The position numbers and the translations under genes were made by a program. Under the pieces are notes generated by a model, which worked only from the letters and a program-made list of their open reading frames with translations, did no database searches and was not told the DNA's origin. From assembly GCF_017874035.1 (NCBI RefSeq), contig NZ_JAGGKV010000032.1, positions 1 through 61,612 on the forward strand: a DNA stretch of 61,612 nt, in the 5' to 3' direction. Origin of the DNA: Paenibacillus aceris. GTDB lineage: Bacteria; Bacillota; Bacilli; Paenibacillales; NBRC-103111. Shown in pieces: positions 1 through 8,562 of the stretch. The number at the start of each line of letters is the position of its first letter. The stretch's first letter is position 1.

Positions 1-80
1 CTCGAACACGACCGTTAAGCCCTCCAGCGTCGATGGTACTTGAACCGCAGGGTTCTGGGAGAGTAGAACGTTGCCAAGCA
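1..80 (+). rRNA. rrf: 5S ribosomal RNA, 3' part
   Basis: The first 80 bases match the 3' half of a Firmicute 5S rRNA, including the conserved GAGAGTAGAACGTTGCCAAG ending. The 5' part lies outside the window. The tRNA cluster follows directly, as is usual downstream of rrn operons in Bacillales. Confidence 0.9.
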
Positions 81-124
81 GTACCCCTTGTGGGTATTTA
101 CAACAAAAGGTATTATTACAATGA

Positions 125-203
<79 letters not shown>

Positions 204-209
204 GATTAT

Positions 210-285
210 GAGTCATTAGCTCAGTTGGTAGAGCACCTGACTTTTAATCAGGGTGTCGTAGGTTCGAATCCTACATGACTCACCA
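210..285 (+). tRNA. tRNA-Lys (TTT)
   Basis: Acceptor GAGTCAT pairs with ATGACTC. The anticodon loop CTTTTAA gives anticodon TTT. The T-arm contains GGTTCGAATCC and the CCA is encoded. Confidence 0.95.
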
Positions 286-304
286 TTTGCCTTTTTTACA
301 GTAT

Positions 305-384
305 GCGCGTATGGCGGAATTGGCAGACGCACTAGACTTAGGATCTAGCGGGCGACCGTGGGGGTTCAAGTCCCTCTACGCGCA
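305..384 (+). tRNA. tRNA-Leu (TAG)
   Basis: Class II tRNA with a short variable arm. Acceptor GCGCGTA pairs with TACGCGC, and loop CTTAGGA gives anticodon TAG. The discriminator A is not followed by an encoded CCA. Confidence 0.93.
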
Positions 385-427
385 TCAATTATCCCCAAGG
401 TGTTCACAATGCCTTGGGGATCCCTAT

Positions 428-502
428 GCGGAAGTGGCTCAGCGGTAGAGCATCGCCTTGCCAAGGCGAGGGTCGCGGGTTCGATCCCCGTCTTCCGCTC
501 CA
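428..502 (+). tRNA. tRNA-Gly (GCC)
   Basis: Acceptor GCGGAAG pairs with CTTCCGC, loop TTGCCAA gives anticodon GCC, discriminator T, CCA encoded. Confidence 0.95.
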
Positions 503-510
503 TATTTTAA

Positions 511-587
511 GCGCCCTTAGCTCAGCTGGATAGAGTATTTGACTACGAATCAAAAGGTCGGGAGTTCGAATCTCTCAGGGCGCGCCA
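511..587 (+). tRNA. tRNA-Arg (ACG)
   Basis: Acceptor GCGCCCT pairs with AGGGCGC. Loop CTACGAA gives anticodon ACG, normally deaminated to ICG. Discriminator G, CCA encoded. Confidence 0.95.
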
Positions 588-614
588 TTTTTTATAAGAT
601 ATACATAGAAGTGT

Positions 615-688
615 CGGGACGTAGCTCAGCTTGGTAGAGCACCTGCTTTGGGAGCAGGGGGTCGCATGTTCAAATCGTGTCGTCCCGA
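615..688 (+). tRNA. tRNA-Pro (TGG)
   Basis: Acceptor CGGGACG pairs with CGTCCCG and loop TTTGGGA gives anticodon TGG. No encoded CCA. Last tRNA of the cluster; the terminator begins four bases later. Confidence 0.94.
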
Positions 689-691
689 TTC

Positions 692-745
692 AAAAGAAGC
701 ATAATCTGATCAGTAGATTTACTGAGAGATTATGCTTCTTTTTAT
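692..745 (+). terminator. rrn/tRNA operon terminator, probably bidirectional
   Basis: A perfect 16-bp stem (692-707 with 727-742) ends in a T run. The left arm begins with AAAA, so the DUF1697 gene ending at 756 on the other strand can use the same hairpin. Confidence 0.88.
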
Positions 746-755
746 GCTGTCTAGA

Positions 756-1328
756 TTAAAGACGAGCAGAGTCTTCCATTGCGTTTGCTAAAGTAACAAG
801 TTTACTTAACGTTTTCCAATTTCGAACGGTTGCAGGAACATCCAGCTTCGGAAGGTTATTGGCGAGCTTAGACTTTAGAATACTATGCCAGTATAGCAGG
901 TAGACTTCTCTGCCTCTTGCTCGGAACTGGTCATTCTCTGTTTGGTAGATTTCAAGTCGCGCCAAGCTTTCGATTGAAGGTTCCTTAGGGAGGAAGGCAA
1001 CATACAGGCTTTCAGCGTCGGACAAGGTCTCCGCTTCAGCGATTTCATCTGCGGAGAACGGGCAATTAGCAGCAATGAAGTTCAGTTCATCCGCTGTTCT
1101 CAAAATGACGGCTAAAGATATGTGAAAAACGGCGTCTATCTCAAGCTCAATCCGTTTGCGCAGCGATTCTTCATCCTCATCCGACTCGAACAGAACATTG
1201 CCGCTTTGGATATAGGTTTGAACGCGAAGCAGCCCCATTTGTTCAAAAGTACTTCTTAATTCAGCCATTTTGATGATGTTTTTCCCGCCTACATTAATGC
1301 CTCGTAATAGTGCGATATAGATTGCCAT
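756..1328 (-). CDS. DUF1697 family protein
   Basis: 190 aa. The N-terminus MAIYIALLRGINVGGKN and the segment TYIQSGNVLF are the recognisable DUF1697 signature; the length is normal for the family. The function of the family is not established. I chose the ATG at 1328 because the family pattern begins there; an in-frame upstream ATG at 1391 would add 21 residues of unrelated sequence. The gene stands alone, convergent with the tRNA operon, and shares its terminator. Confidence 0.85.
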   Translation of the reverse strand: MAIYIALLRGINVGGKNIIKMAELRSTFEQMGLLRVQTYIQSGNVLFESDEDEESLRKRIELEIDAVFHISLAVILRTADELNFIAANCPFSADEIAEAETLSDAESLYVAFLPKEPSIESLARLEIYQTENDQFRARGREVYLLYWHSILKSKLANNLPKLDVPATVRNWKTLSKLVTLANAMEDSARL

Positions 1329-1569
1329 CAATTTCACTTCTTTCTTTTCATATACATTCGCATTATTCCCCGGATATCCATACTTTACCACAGTATATTA
1401 GCTGTCGCACGAAGCTGTTTAAAGATAAAATGAATGGAGTGTGTCAAAATACATCGAAAGTCCCAGATGGTTGGTTGGAGTGGATGGGAGTAATGTGACA
1501 TTAATCGACCAAACCAATCACGCAACGGCTCATAATGTGTGAAATTATAACTAGTAAAGTAAAAAAATA
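1329..1569. other. Non-coding spacer
   Basis: About 240 bases between the divergent DUF1697 and HD-GYP genes. I see no conserved RNA or convincing small gene. Short ORFs on the plus strand lack ribosome binding sites. Confidence 0.5.
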
Positions 1570-1598
1570 TTAAAATTATGGAAAAAATTATTTATAAT
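1570..1598 (+). promoter_or_regulatory. Candidate sigma-A promoter of the c-di-GMP operon
   Basis: A perfect -10 TATAAT at 1593-1598 lies 17 bp from a weak -35 TTAAAA at 1570-1575, in AT-rich DNA. The start would be near 1605, giving a leader of about 78 bases before the HD-GYP gene. Confidence 0.45.
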
Positions 1599-1682
1599 AG
1601 AGGAGAATCTCCTTAAAAAGAAGAACTAGTACTAATTAAATTGTCGGGGAAGTCTACTTGAGAAGAATAAGAGGTAACATCT

Positions 1683-2720
1683 ATGCAGAATTCATTGTTT
1701 TTCAAGAATGTGATAAATTCTGATTCCATCTTCGAATCGATCGGCCAATTGAATGATATCGCCAAGAAATCAATTGGTTGTGAACATATCTCTCTTTTTC
1801 TAATGGATGAGAAACACCAGATTACCCCTGCGTCTTATTCAGTGAATATTAGTACAGCAGTCATGGAGCAGTTAAAGTACATAGTTCTCCAAACACAGTT
1901 TTTTTCCCGAATATCCGAAGGTTCGCGTTTGTCGGTGTATGAGGCAGACGACATACTTCGAGAACATCTTATCAAATCCAGATATCAATGTATCTACGGA
2001 TTTCACATAAAGCACGGCCCTTCGTACGGCGCCCTACTATTCTCATTTCCTTCAGATACCCAACTGAATAACGATCAATTGCAACTATGCAATCTTATTA
2101 AGCTTCATATGGAGCAGTTGATTAAAAAGATTCAATTCCGCAAGCAAGTGCTGAAGCAGCAGGCCTACGAAAGTCTTTTTAATACACTTAGGGTCAAAGA
2201 CAGCTTTACAGTCGATCATTGCTATAATGTTGCTTTTTATTCTACGCTGCTTGGAGCGAAGGCCGGAGTAAGTGAAGCTGAGTTGGAAACTCTAAAGTTA
2301 GGGGCACTGCTGCACGATGTTGGGAAAATAGCTATTCCCGATCATATTCTCATGAAGCCTGGCCGGTTAACGGACGAAGAATTTAATGTCATTCGCCAAC
2401 ATCCAGTGATCGGATTTGAACTGTTGAAGGAACTGCCGGATGTTGAGCATCTTTTGCCAATGGTAAGGTGGCATCATGAACGTATGGATGGGAGGGGGTA
2501 TCCGGATCAATTGAGCGGCAAGGATATCCCTTATCTGGTGCGCATTGTATGTATCGCCGATGCATTCGACGCCATGACATCTACGAGAGTATATCGGAAT
2601 TCGCTGCATGTGCATGAGGTGAGAGAGCAGCTGCTTACCCACGCAGGCAAACAATTTGACGAGAACTTAGTAAGGATTTTCTTGAGCATCATCGATGAGC
2701 AAATGCAAATGAATGGCTAA
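1683..2720 (+). CDS. HD-GYP domain c-di-GMP phosphodiesterase with N-terminal GAF-like sensor
   Basis: 345 aa, soluble. Residues 1-150 look like a divergent GAF/sensor region. Residues 165-340 form an HD-GYP domain with HD at 211-212 (LLHDVGKIAIPD), a conserved His at 240 (RQHP), HH at 264-265 and the GYP motif at 272-274 (DGRGYP). The family hydrolyses cyclic di-GMP to pGpG or GMP with a bi- or trinuclear metal centre. All expected ligand positions appear present, so activity is likely. The start ATG follows AAGAGGT. It is the first gene of a tight unit with a diguanylate cyclase, a kinase and a TPP enzyme. Confidence 0.88.
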   Translation: MQNSLFFKNVINSDSIFESIGQLNDIAKKSIGCEHISLFLMDEKHQITPASYSVNISTAVMEQLKYIVLQTQFFSRISEGSRLSVYEADDILREHLIKSRYQCIYGFHIKHGPSYGALLFSFPSDTQLNNDQLQLCNLIKLHMEQLIKKIQFRKQVLKQQAYESLFNTLRVKDSFTVDHCYNVAFYSTLLGAKAGVSEAELETLKLGALLHDVGKIAIPDHILMKPGRLTDEEFNVIRQHPVIGFELLKELPDVEHLLPMVRWHHERMDGRGYPDQLSGKDIPYLVRIVCIADAFDAMTSTRVYRNSLHVHEVREQLLTHAGKQFDENLVRIFLSIIDEQMQMNG

Positions 2721-2758
2721 CAGAACACTATTATCGTAATGAAAGATGGGATAGATGA

Positions 2759-3649
2759 ATGAGCGGTCGTATTCTTATCATCGATGATGAACCTCATAAT
2801 TTAAATATACTACGTATCTTTTTGAATTCCTTACACTATGAAATTTTTACTTTAGAAGATGGTAAAGAAGCCATAGCGATGATCAAGGAAATTATGCCTG
2901 ATCTGATTTTGTTGGACGTTATGATGCCTGAAATTACCGGGTTCGAAATATGCAAACAATTAACCGGAGAAGCTGATTTCGACACGCCCATTATTTTCTT
3001 ATCGGCCAATGCGCAGAAAGAAGACATTTTACAAGGATTACGATTAGGGGCTGTTGACTATTTGACGAAGCCTTTTGATCTGGATGTGCTGGAACGGAAA
3101 GTTGAAATTGCCCTCCATCAAAAAGCAAAAATAAAGAACCTGAAAAAAGACAATAAACAGCTAGCCAAGCTTGTCTATGTGGATGCATTAACCGGTTTAT
3201 ATAATCGGGCATATCTCGATATAACCATTCGAATGATCGAAGAGGGGAAGAAGCAATTCCAAGCCGCTATGATGGTGGATATGGATTATTTTAAGGACAT
3301 TAATGATAATTTCGGCCATTTGGTTGGAGATCAAGTACTAAGGGAAGTTGCCACGATCATACTATCCAAGATTTCTAGCGAGCACGATTTAGCGTTTCGA
3401 TATGGCGGCGATGAATATTTGGTTTTGCTTCAAAGTGAAGAGAACTGTGTTGAGATAGCAGACAGTATCATTAAAGCAGTAGATAGCTTAAAGGTCAGTC
3501 TTGCACCTAATAAATCGCAAGAGTTTTCAGTGAGTATCGGATTAACCAAAAATTTCGATCCAACCTGTTTTGAGCAAATCATTTCACAAGCTGATTCTGC
3601 CCTACTCGGAGCTAAAAACAGTGGAAGACATCAAATAAAGATTCGCTAA
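2759..3649 (+). CDS. Response regulator with GGDEF domain (diguanylate cyclase)
   Basis: 296 aa. Residues 1-120 are a receiver domain with acidic pocket DDE (9-11), phospho-acceptor D53 (LLDVMMPE) and the KP pair in YLTKPFD. Residues 135-296 are a GGDEF domain with the signature YGGDEY at 215-220 and VDMDYFKDIND upstream. The architecture matches PleD/WspR-like cyclases, which make c-di-GMP when the receiver is phosphorylated. The usual inhibitory-site RxxD just before the signature reads SEHD (207-210), so product inhibition is probably absent. It begins 38 bases after the HD-GYP gene, and the kinase gene follows 21 bases later, suggesting a cognate pair. Confidence 0.92.
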   Translation: MSGRILIIDDEPHNLNILRIFLNSLHYEIFTLEDGKEAIAMIKEIMPDLILLDVMMPEITGFEICKQLTGEADFDTPIIFLSANAQKEDILQGLRLGAVDYLTKPFDLDVLERKVEIALHQKAKIKNLKKDNKQLAKLVYVDALTGLYNRAYLDITIRMIEEGKKQFQAAMMVDMDYFKDINDNFGHLVGDQVLREVATIILSKISSEHDLAFRYGGDEYLVLLQSEENCVEIADSIIKAVDSLKVSLAPNKSQEFSVSIGLTKNFDPTCFEQIISQADSALLGAKNSGRHQIKIR

Positions 3650-3670
3650 TTAAAGGAGAATGAGGGAAGT

Positions 3671-5470
3671 ATGGTCATGGAGCTTATGAGTTTTCAGAAA
3701 TTGTTTCAGATGACGAAAGTCATAAATTCACAGTTTGAGCTGTCAGAAATTTTGCAGGTTTTCGTAGATGCGATTGCAGGGGAGATTACGCAGGCAGATC
3801 TGGTTGGTTTTTTCCTGAAGCAGCCAGATGGTACGTTTAAGGGATATAAAGGAAATAAATTACCTGTCGATATTACGGAATTATTGATTGATCCTAAGGA
3901 AGATGAGTTTGTAAGAGATATTTTGCGCAATCAATCCAGCGATTATATCTCAGATACGAGTGTAGATCTCCGTTTGGATCAGTCCAAAAGACAGCTGCTG
4001 AAAATTAAATCCATCTTAGGTATTCCCGTCATCGTCGATAATGAGGTGTTTGGTCTTGTTTTCGTCCATGATTTCGGTAAACCGATGAATATTACGCCGG
4101 AGCAGATGGAAGTGACAGAAGCTTTCGTTAATATGGCCAGCGTGGCTATTCGCAATATTCGGATGTTTGAGCAGCGTCAACTGCTAATGGAGAAGCAGCA
4201 GCTTCTTCTCGATGCGACAAAAGCATTATCAGAGTCACTATCTGTCAAAGATGTGCTCAACACGTTTTTCCACTATATGCGCAAAGCAAGCGGATCGAAA
4301 GATATCGGTATTCATTTGTACAATGAAAAAGAGCATACGATTGAGCCCTACCAGTTGTCCTCAGAAAATGTGACGATGGACGAATGGAAGGTAAAGCATC
4401 GCGAGGTCAAGTTAACGATTGAAAACGACCGGCTGTTGTATGAAGTCATCACGGAGAAAAAATCAGCAGCGATCGAGGATGTTTATGCGGACCCGCGTCC
4501 TAATCATAAAGCCTTCGTATCCTTTGATATCAAAAGTATCATGGTGTTCCCGCTTGTTGCCAAAGGTTCTGTGTATGGTGTTGTTGCGATTCCGTCGATC
4601 GGTAAGCAAAGGAAGTATGAAGCCAGCCTTTTGGAGTTCTGCCAGTCTATTTCGGATGCGACGGCAACTGCATTATCCAATGCGCAGCATACGGAGACGT
4701 TAGACCATTCCGTGCATGAACGTTCCATTGAGTTACAACAGGCTAACTTCAAGTTAGAGGGACTAGTGCGGGAGCTGGAGCATCTGAACGAGCTTAAAAG
4801 TGACTTCATCGCGACCCTGTCGCATGAGCTGCGTACGCCGATTACAGCGGTCAAAGGATCTGTTGATATTCTTGGAAAAGGCATTCTTGGCGACCTCAAC
4901 GATTCTCAGAAGGATTTATTGGATATTGCTGCCAAATCTATTGATCGTTTGCTTGATCAAGTGAACGAGCTGCTTGATTTCGCCAAAATGGAGAACGGCA
5001 AATTCGAATTAATGTACACGGAAGCGGACTTTAATGAAATTGTTAAGGAATCCGTCCATATTGTACAGTCGCTTATTAATAAAAAGAAATTAGTCCTGGT
5101 TGTTGAGACAGAAGTGGATAAGGATACCGTTGTTCGTGTTGATAAGCAACGCATTCTGCAGATTCTGCTTAATTTGCTTTCGAACGCGATTAAATTTACG
5201 CCTCCTCTGGGTGTAATTACGATAAGAACGAAATTCGAGGATAGCTTACTTACCGTGGAAGTACATGATAACGGGATTGGGATCCCTTTTGAAAAGCAGA
5301 AAAATATTTTCACGAAATTTTATCAAGCCAATAATCAAATCAATGGAACGGGTCTCGGACTTGCGATTTCAAAGCAGCTGATTGAGCTTCACGGCGGCCG
5401 CATTTGGTTCGAGAGCAGTGAAGGCCAAGGTTCGGTATTTAAATTTACGCTACCTACAGGAAAGGAGTAG
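3671..5470 (+). CDS. Soluble GAF-GAF histidine kinase
   Basis: 599 aa with no transmembrane segment, so it is cytoplasmic. Two GAF-like domains (about 20-165 and 175-335) are joined by a helix and followed by a coiled coil (345-375). A HisKA domain follows with H385 (ATLSHELRTP), then an HATPase domain with the N box (NLLSNAIKFTP), DNGIGIP and GTGLGLAISKQL. Autophosphorylation at H385 and transfer to the neighbouring REC-GGDEF protein is the natural reading. The GAF domains suggest an internal ligand, light or redox input, but no cofactor-binding Cys/His pattern is obvious. The downstream TPP enzyme starts only 6 bases after its stop. Confidence 0.9.
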   Translation: MVMELMSFQKLFQMTKVINSQFELSEILQVFVDAIAGEITQADLVGFFLKQPDGTFKGYKGNKLPVDITELLIDPKEDEFVRDILRNQSSDYISDTSVDLRLDQSKRQLLKIKSILGIPVIVDNEVFGLVFVHDFGKPMNITPEQMEVTEAFVNMASVAIRNIRMFEQRQLLMEKQQLLLDATKALSESLSVKDVLNTFFHYMRKASGSKDIGIHLYNEKEHTIEPYQLSSENVTMDEWKVKHREVKLTIENDRLLYEVITEKKSAAIEDVYADPRPNHKAFVSFDIKSIMVFPLVAKGSVYGVVAIPSIGKQRKYEASLLEFCQSISDATATALSNAQHTETLDHSVHERSIELQQANFKLEGLVRELEHLNELKSDFIATLSHELRTPITAVKGSVDILGKGILGDLNDSQKDLLDIAAKSIDRLLDQVNELLDFAKMENGKFELMYTEADFNEIVKESVHIVQSLINKKKLVLVVETEVDKDTVVRVDKQRILQILLNLLSNAIKFTPPLGVITIRTKFEDSLLTVEVHDNGIGIPFEKQKNIFTKFYQANNQINGTGLGLAISKQLIELHGGRIWFESSEGQGSVFKFTLPTGKE

Positions 5471-5476
5471 AAGACG

Positions 5477-7138
5477 ATGCGGGCGATTGAAGTAGGATTG
5501 AGATTTCTTTTACAGCAAGGAGTGAAATATGTATTCGGTATTCCGGCGGGCTCAATCAATGCGATCTATGACGCCCTTATGGATATTCCGGAGCTTAAGC
5601 CGATTGTAGCCAAGCACGAGAACAGCTCCGGTTATATGGCAGGCTCTTATACGAGAATTACCGGTATTCCTTCGCTTTGTGTAGCATCTAGCGGACCAGG
5701 AGCGACGAATTTGGTAACACCGGCTGCAAATGCTTGGAAGCAGAAGCTGCCAGTTATTTTTATCACGGGATCGGTTCCTTCCACAAAGCTAGGCAAGGGC
5801 GGCGCGCAAGAGTTGTATGCGGAGCCGATCTTTGCCTCGATCACGAAGATGAGCCGAACCGTGCTAGATCCTCACAAGCTGCCGGAGATTCTGGCGGAGG
5901 CTTATCATACCGCGATTAGCGGTGTGCCGGGTCCTGTTCATTTGGCGATTCCGATCGATATTCAAATGACGGACATCGGAGACAGAGAGCTTCCGGTGCT
6001 GCCGGCTGTGCAGCAGCCAGTTATGGATTTGGCGGCTGTAGAGGCGGCTGCGCAGCGTATTAAGGATGCTGGCTCACGTGGAGCCATTTTGCTCGGGAAT
6101 GGGGCAAAAGCAGCTTCGGACAGCATCGTGCAATTTGCTGAAACGCTTGGTTGGGGCGTTGCGACAACACCTCGCGGTAAGGGGGCCTTCCCTGAGAATC
6201 ACCCGCTGTCCTTAGGGGGATACGGCCTTTCTGCTAATCCCAAGGCAAGCGATTATTTGAATGGCGGCAACCACGAAGTGCTGCTTATCATCGGTTCGAG
6301 CTTGGGCGAGTTGGCAACCAGCAATTGGGAGCCGCGTTTGGTTGCAGGCCGAGAGCTTATTCACATCGATTATGATCACAGTGAGCTTGGAAAATGTTAC
6401 GAGACCCATTATCCCGTTCATGGTGAAATTAAGCTGGTGATCGCGGAGCTGCTTGATCAGCTGTCTGAAGATGGACAAGAGGATGAATCGGCTGTCAGCG
6501 ATATTCTCACAGGTTTGGCAGAGGCTGCTGCCGGATCCGAACAGGGTGAGGAGAAATGGAATACACGGTCTGCCATCCGCAGTCTTAGTGCTGCTGCTCC
6601 GAAGGATACCCGATTTTTCCTGGATATTGGTGAATTCATGACCTACTCGATTCAAAATTTGTTGATCGAAAGCGGCCAGGCGTTTGACATCGACATCAAT
6701 TTCGGAGGTATGGGCTCCGGACTAGGCGGAGTTATCGGCGCTCAACTAGCCGAGCCGAGCAGGCCAACGATTTGTATCACAGGCGATGGCTGCTTCTTCA
6801 TGCATGGTTTAGAGGTGCTGACTGCGAAAGAGTATCAGCTCCCGATCCTTTTTGTCGTCATCAATAATGCCCGCTTGGGGATGGTCTATCATGGTCATAT
6901 GCTGCAATACAAACGCTGCCTCGATGATTTCTCGCAAGAGCGGGTAAGTATTGCTGGAATTGCCCGGTCCCTTGGATTACGTCATGCTGAGATTACATCG
7001 CTTGATCAATTGCAGAGTGAACAGGTGAAAGAGTGGTTATCTTCCGGTGGTCCAGTTGTTGTAGAAGTGATTGTGGATGGGAACGAAATTCCTCCTATGG
7101 GGGAAAGAGTGAAGTTTTTGCAAGGGGCAACGTATTAA
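5477..7138 (+). CDS. Acetolactate-synthase-like thiamine-diphosphate enzyme
   Basis: 553 aa with the three-domain ALS/IlvB fold: N-terminal PYR domain with catalytic E48 (AKHENSSGYM), a central domain, and a C-terminal PP domain with the ThDP motif GDG (436-438) ending NN (463-464). The NARLGMV stretch resembles ALS, but the RQWQ sequence that normally follows in acetolactate synthases is replaced by YHGHM. The donor or acceptor substrate may therefore differ, and I do not assign ilvB or alsS. No small regulatory subunit follows. It is the last gene of the c-di-GMP/kinase unit and ends just before a terminator. Confidence 0.8.
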   Translation: MRAIEVGLRFLLQQGVKYVFGIPAGSINAIYDALMDIPELKPIVAKHENSSGYMAGSYTRITGIPSLCVASSGPGATNLVTPAANAWKQKLPVIFITGSVPSTKLGKGGAQELYAEPIFASITKMSRTVLDPHKLPEILAEAYHTAISGVPGPVHLAIPIDIQMTDIGDRELPVLPAVQQPVMDLAAVEAAAQRIKDAGSRGAILLGNGAKAASDSIVQFAETLGWGVATTPRGKGAFPENHPLSLGGYGLSANPKASDYLNGGNHEVLLIIGSSLGELATSNWEPRLVAGRELIHIDYDHSELGKCYETHYPVHGEIKLVIAELLDQLSEDGQEDESAVSDILTGLAEAAAGSEQGEEKWNTRSAIRSLSAAAPKDTRFFLDIGEFMTYSIQNLLIESGQAFDIDINFGGMGSGLGGVIGAQLAEPSRPTICITGDGCFFMHGLEVLTAKEYQLPILFVVINNARLGMVYHGHMLQYKRCLDDFSQERVSIAGIARSLGLRHAEITSLDQLQSEQVKEWLSSGGPVVVEVIVDGNEIPPMGERVKFLQGATY

Positions 7139-7157
7139 TTAGAGTTGCTCGTTTAAG

Positions 7158-7199
7158 CTCTTGGATGCTGGCGTTCAGCTAGTTTCCGAGAGTTTTTTG
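7158..7199 (+). terminator. Intrinsic terminator after the TPP-enzyme gene
   Basis: CTCTTGG (7158-7164) pairs with CCGAGAG (7186-7192), with an inner GCTG/AGC helix, followed by TTTTTT. It closes the unit that starts at the 1570-1598 promoter. Confidence 0.65.
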
Positions 7200-7288
7200 T
7201 CGTGTAAAATGGGCGGCGATTGTATTCTTGGTTCTAGAAATGATATGGTTAGAGGGAGTAAGAACAATAAGGAAGGGGCGCTTCATCC

Positions 7289-8167
7289 ATGTTGAAACGA
7301 ACAATAGGTCGTTTGAATTACGAAAGCTCAGTCGTTATGTTTGGTGCCGCAAGTCTTGGTAATGTGAAGCAGGAGGAAGCGGACGCATCGATTGCTTATG
7401 CCCTGCAGCATGGGGTGAACCATTTTGATACAGCTGCCAGCTATGGCGATGCTGAGTTGCGCATGGGACCTACGATTAGCCAGGTGCGCGGAGAGATTTT
7501 TCTGGCCACGAAAACAGGACAAAGATCGAAGAAGGAAGCGAAGGAAGAGATTTATCGCTCTTTGGAGCGTATGAAGGTAGATTCGGTTGACTTACTTCAA
7601 CTGCATGCCGTGGGCACGATGGAAGAGCTGGATCGCTGCACGGAGAAGGGCGGCGCGCTGGAGGCTGCTTTGGAAGCGAAAGCGGAAGGCATCGTAAAGG
7701 AAATAGGCATTACCGGACACGGGCATGAAGCGCCAATTGTTCATTTGGAAGCGTTACATAGATTTCCCTTTGCGACGGTGCTGCTGCCTCTGAACTACTA
7801 TATGTACAACTTGCCGGAGTACCGCGAGGCTTTTGATGCTTTGATGGCAGAGGCGGGCAAGCAGCAAGTGGCTGTTCGAGTCATTAAAGCCATCGCGAAA
7901 GCACCATGGGCTGAAGGACAGGAGCGTCCTTATGCGACGTGGTATGAGCCGTTTGACCAGCAGCAGGTTATTGATGCTTGTGTGCATTTTGTCCTGTCGT
8001 TCCCTGGGATATGCGGTTTTGCAAGTGCAGGGGATATTCATTTGTTCCCTAAAATTGTTGATGCCGTCGAGCGATACGGGTCTATGAAGAATGAAGAAGC
8101 CGAGCGTATCTTAAGCGGGATCAGCGGTTATACGTCCGTGTTCGGAGCACCGACTTCGATTGCATGA
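7289..8167 (+). CDS. Aldo/keto reductase
   Basis: 292 aa. The AKR tetrad is visible: D47 and Y52 (FDTAASYGDAE), K75 (ATKTGQ) and H106 (LLQLHAVG). The fold is a TIM barrel that reduces carbonyls with NADPH. Residues 137-145 (IGITGHGHE) match the usual strand-5 region. The natural substrate cannot be told from sequence. It has its own ribosome binding site (GAAGGGG) and lies between two terminators, so it is probably monocistronic. Confidence 0.88.
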   Translation: MLKRTIGRLNYESSVVMFGAASLGNVKQEEADASIAYALQHGVNHFDTAASYGDAELRMGPTISQVRGEIFLATKTGQRSKKEAKEEIYRSLERMKVDSVDLLQLHAVGTMEELDRCTEKGGALEAALEAKAEGIVKEIGITGHGHEAPIVHLEALHRFPFATVLLPLNYYMYNLPEYREAFDALMAEAGKQQVAVRVIKAIAKAPWAEGQERPYATWYEPFDQQQVIDACVHFVLSFPGICGFASAGDIHLFPKIVDAVERYGSMKNEEAERILSGISGYTSVFGAPTSIA

Positions 8168-8177
8168 GTTAGGTTAG

Positions 8178-8212
8178 GCACCTTTTCCTGAATGGGGAAG
8201 GTGCTTTTTTTG
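8178..8212 (+). terminator. Intrinsic terminator of the aldo/keto reductase gene
   Basis: GCACCTT (8178-8184) pairs with AAGGTGC (8198-8204), with further pairing of TTCC with GG inside, followed by a run of seven T. Confidence 0.85.
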
Positions 8213-8562
8213 TTTTTTGGGGGTTGGTGATTGAGGATTAGGGGGAGTGATGGGCGAGAAAGAGGTCGGGAGAGGTAGTGAAAGGCTGTGTCGGATGAGA
8301 TGGCCGGTGGGGATTTGAGACGTCCGAAAAGGCCGTCTAAGGTGCTACGGCTGCCTAGAATTTATGCTGAAATGATGATTTACATCGTTAACTTTCGCAA
8401 ACCCTGCAACCTGACTGAGTTAGCGATATATAAAACAAGCTTAAATCTAAAGGGCCACACCCCCTCAACACCACAAAATTGACACGAATTGGTCCCCCTC
8501 CTGCGTCGCTTACATAAGACAGGGAACGAATACCTATGGGTGAATATAAGGGGGAAGTTAAG
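8213..8562. other. Non-coding spacer upstream of the PBP gene
   Basis: About 350 bases. The first 130 are G-rich on the plus strand with no recognisable gene. A TTGACA at 8479-8484 is not followed by a good sigma-A -10. The sequence TGACAC (8480-8485) with CGTC at 8504-8507 loosely resembles an ECF-sigma promoter with an 18-base spacer, but this is weak. Confidence 0.35.

Noticed and set aside
8288..8482. 64-codon frame upstream of the PBP gene
   Set aside because: GTG start without a ribosome binding site, and no protein-like conservation visible.
8479..8507. ECF-sigma (SigM-like) promoter for the PBP gene
   Set aside because: TGACAC and CGTC are present, but the spacer is 18 bases and the -35 is off consensus; too weak to claim.
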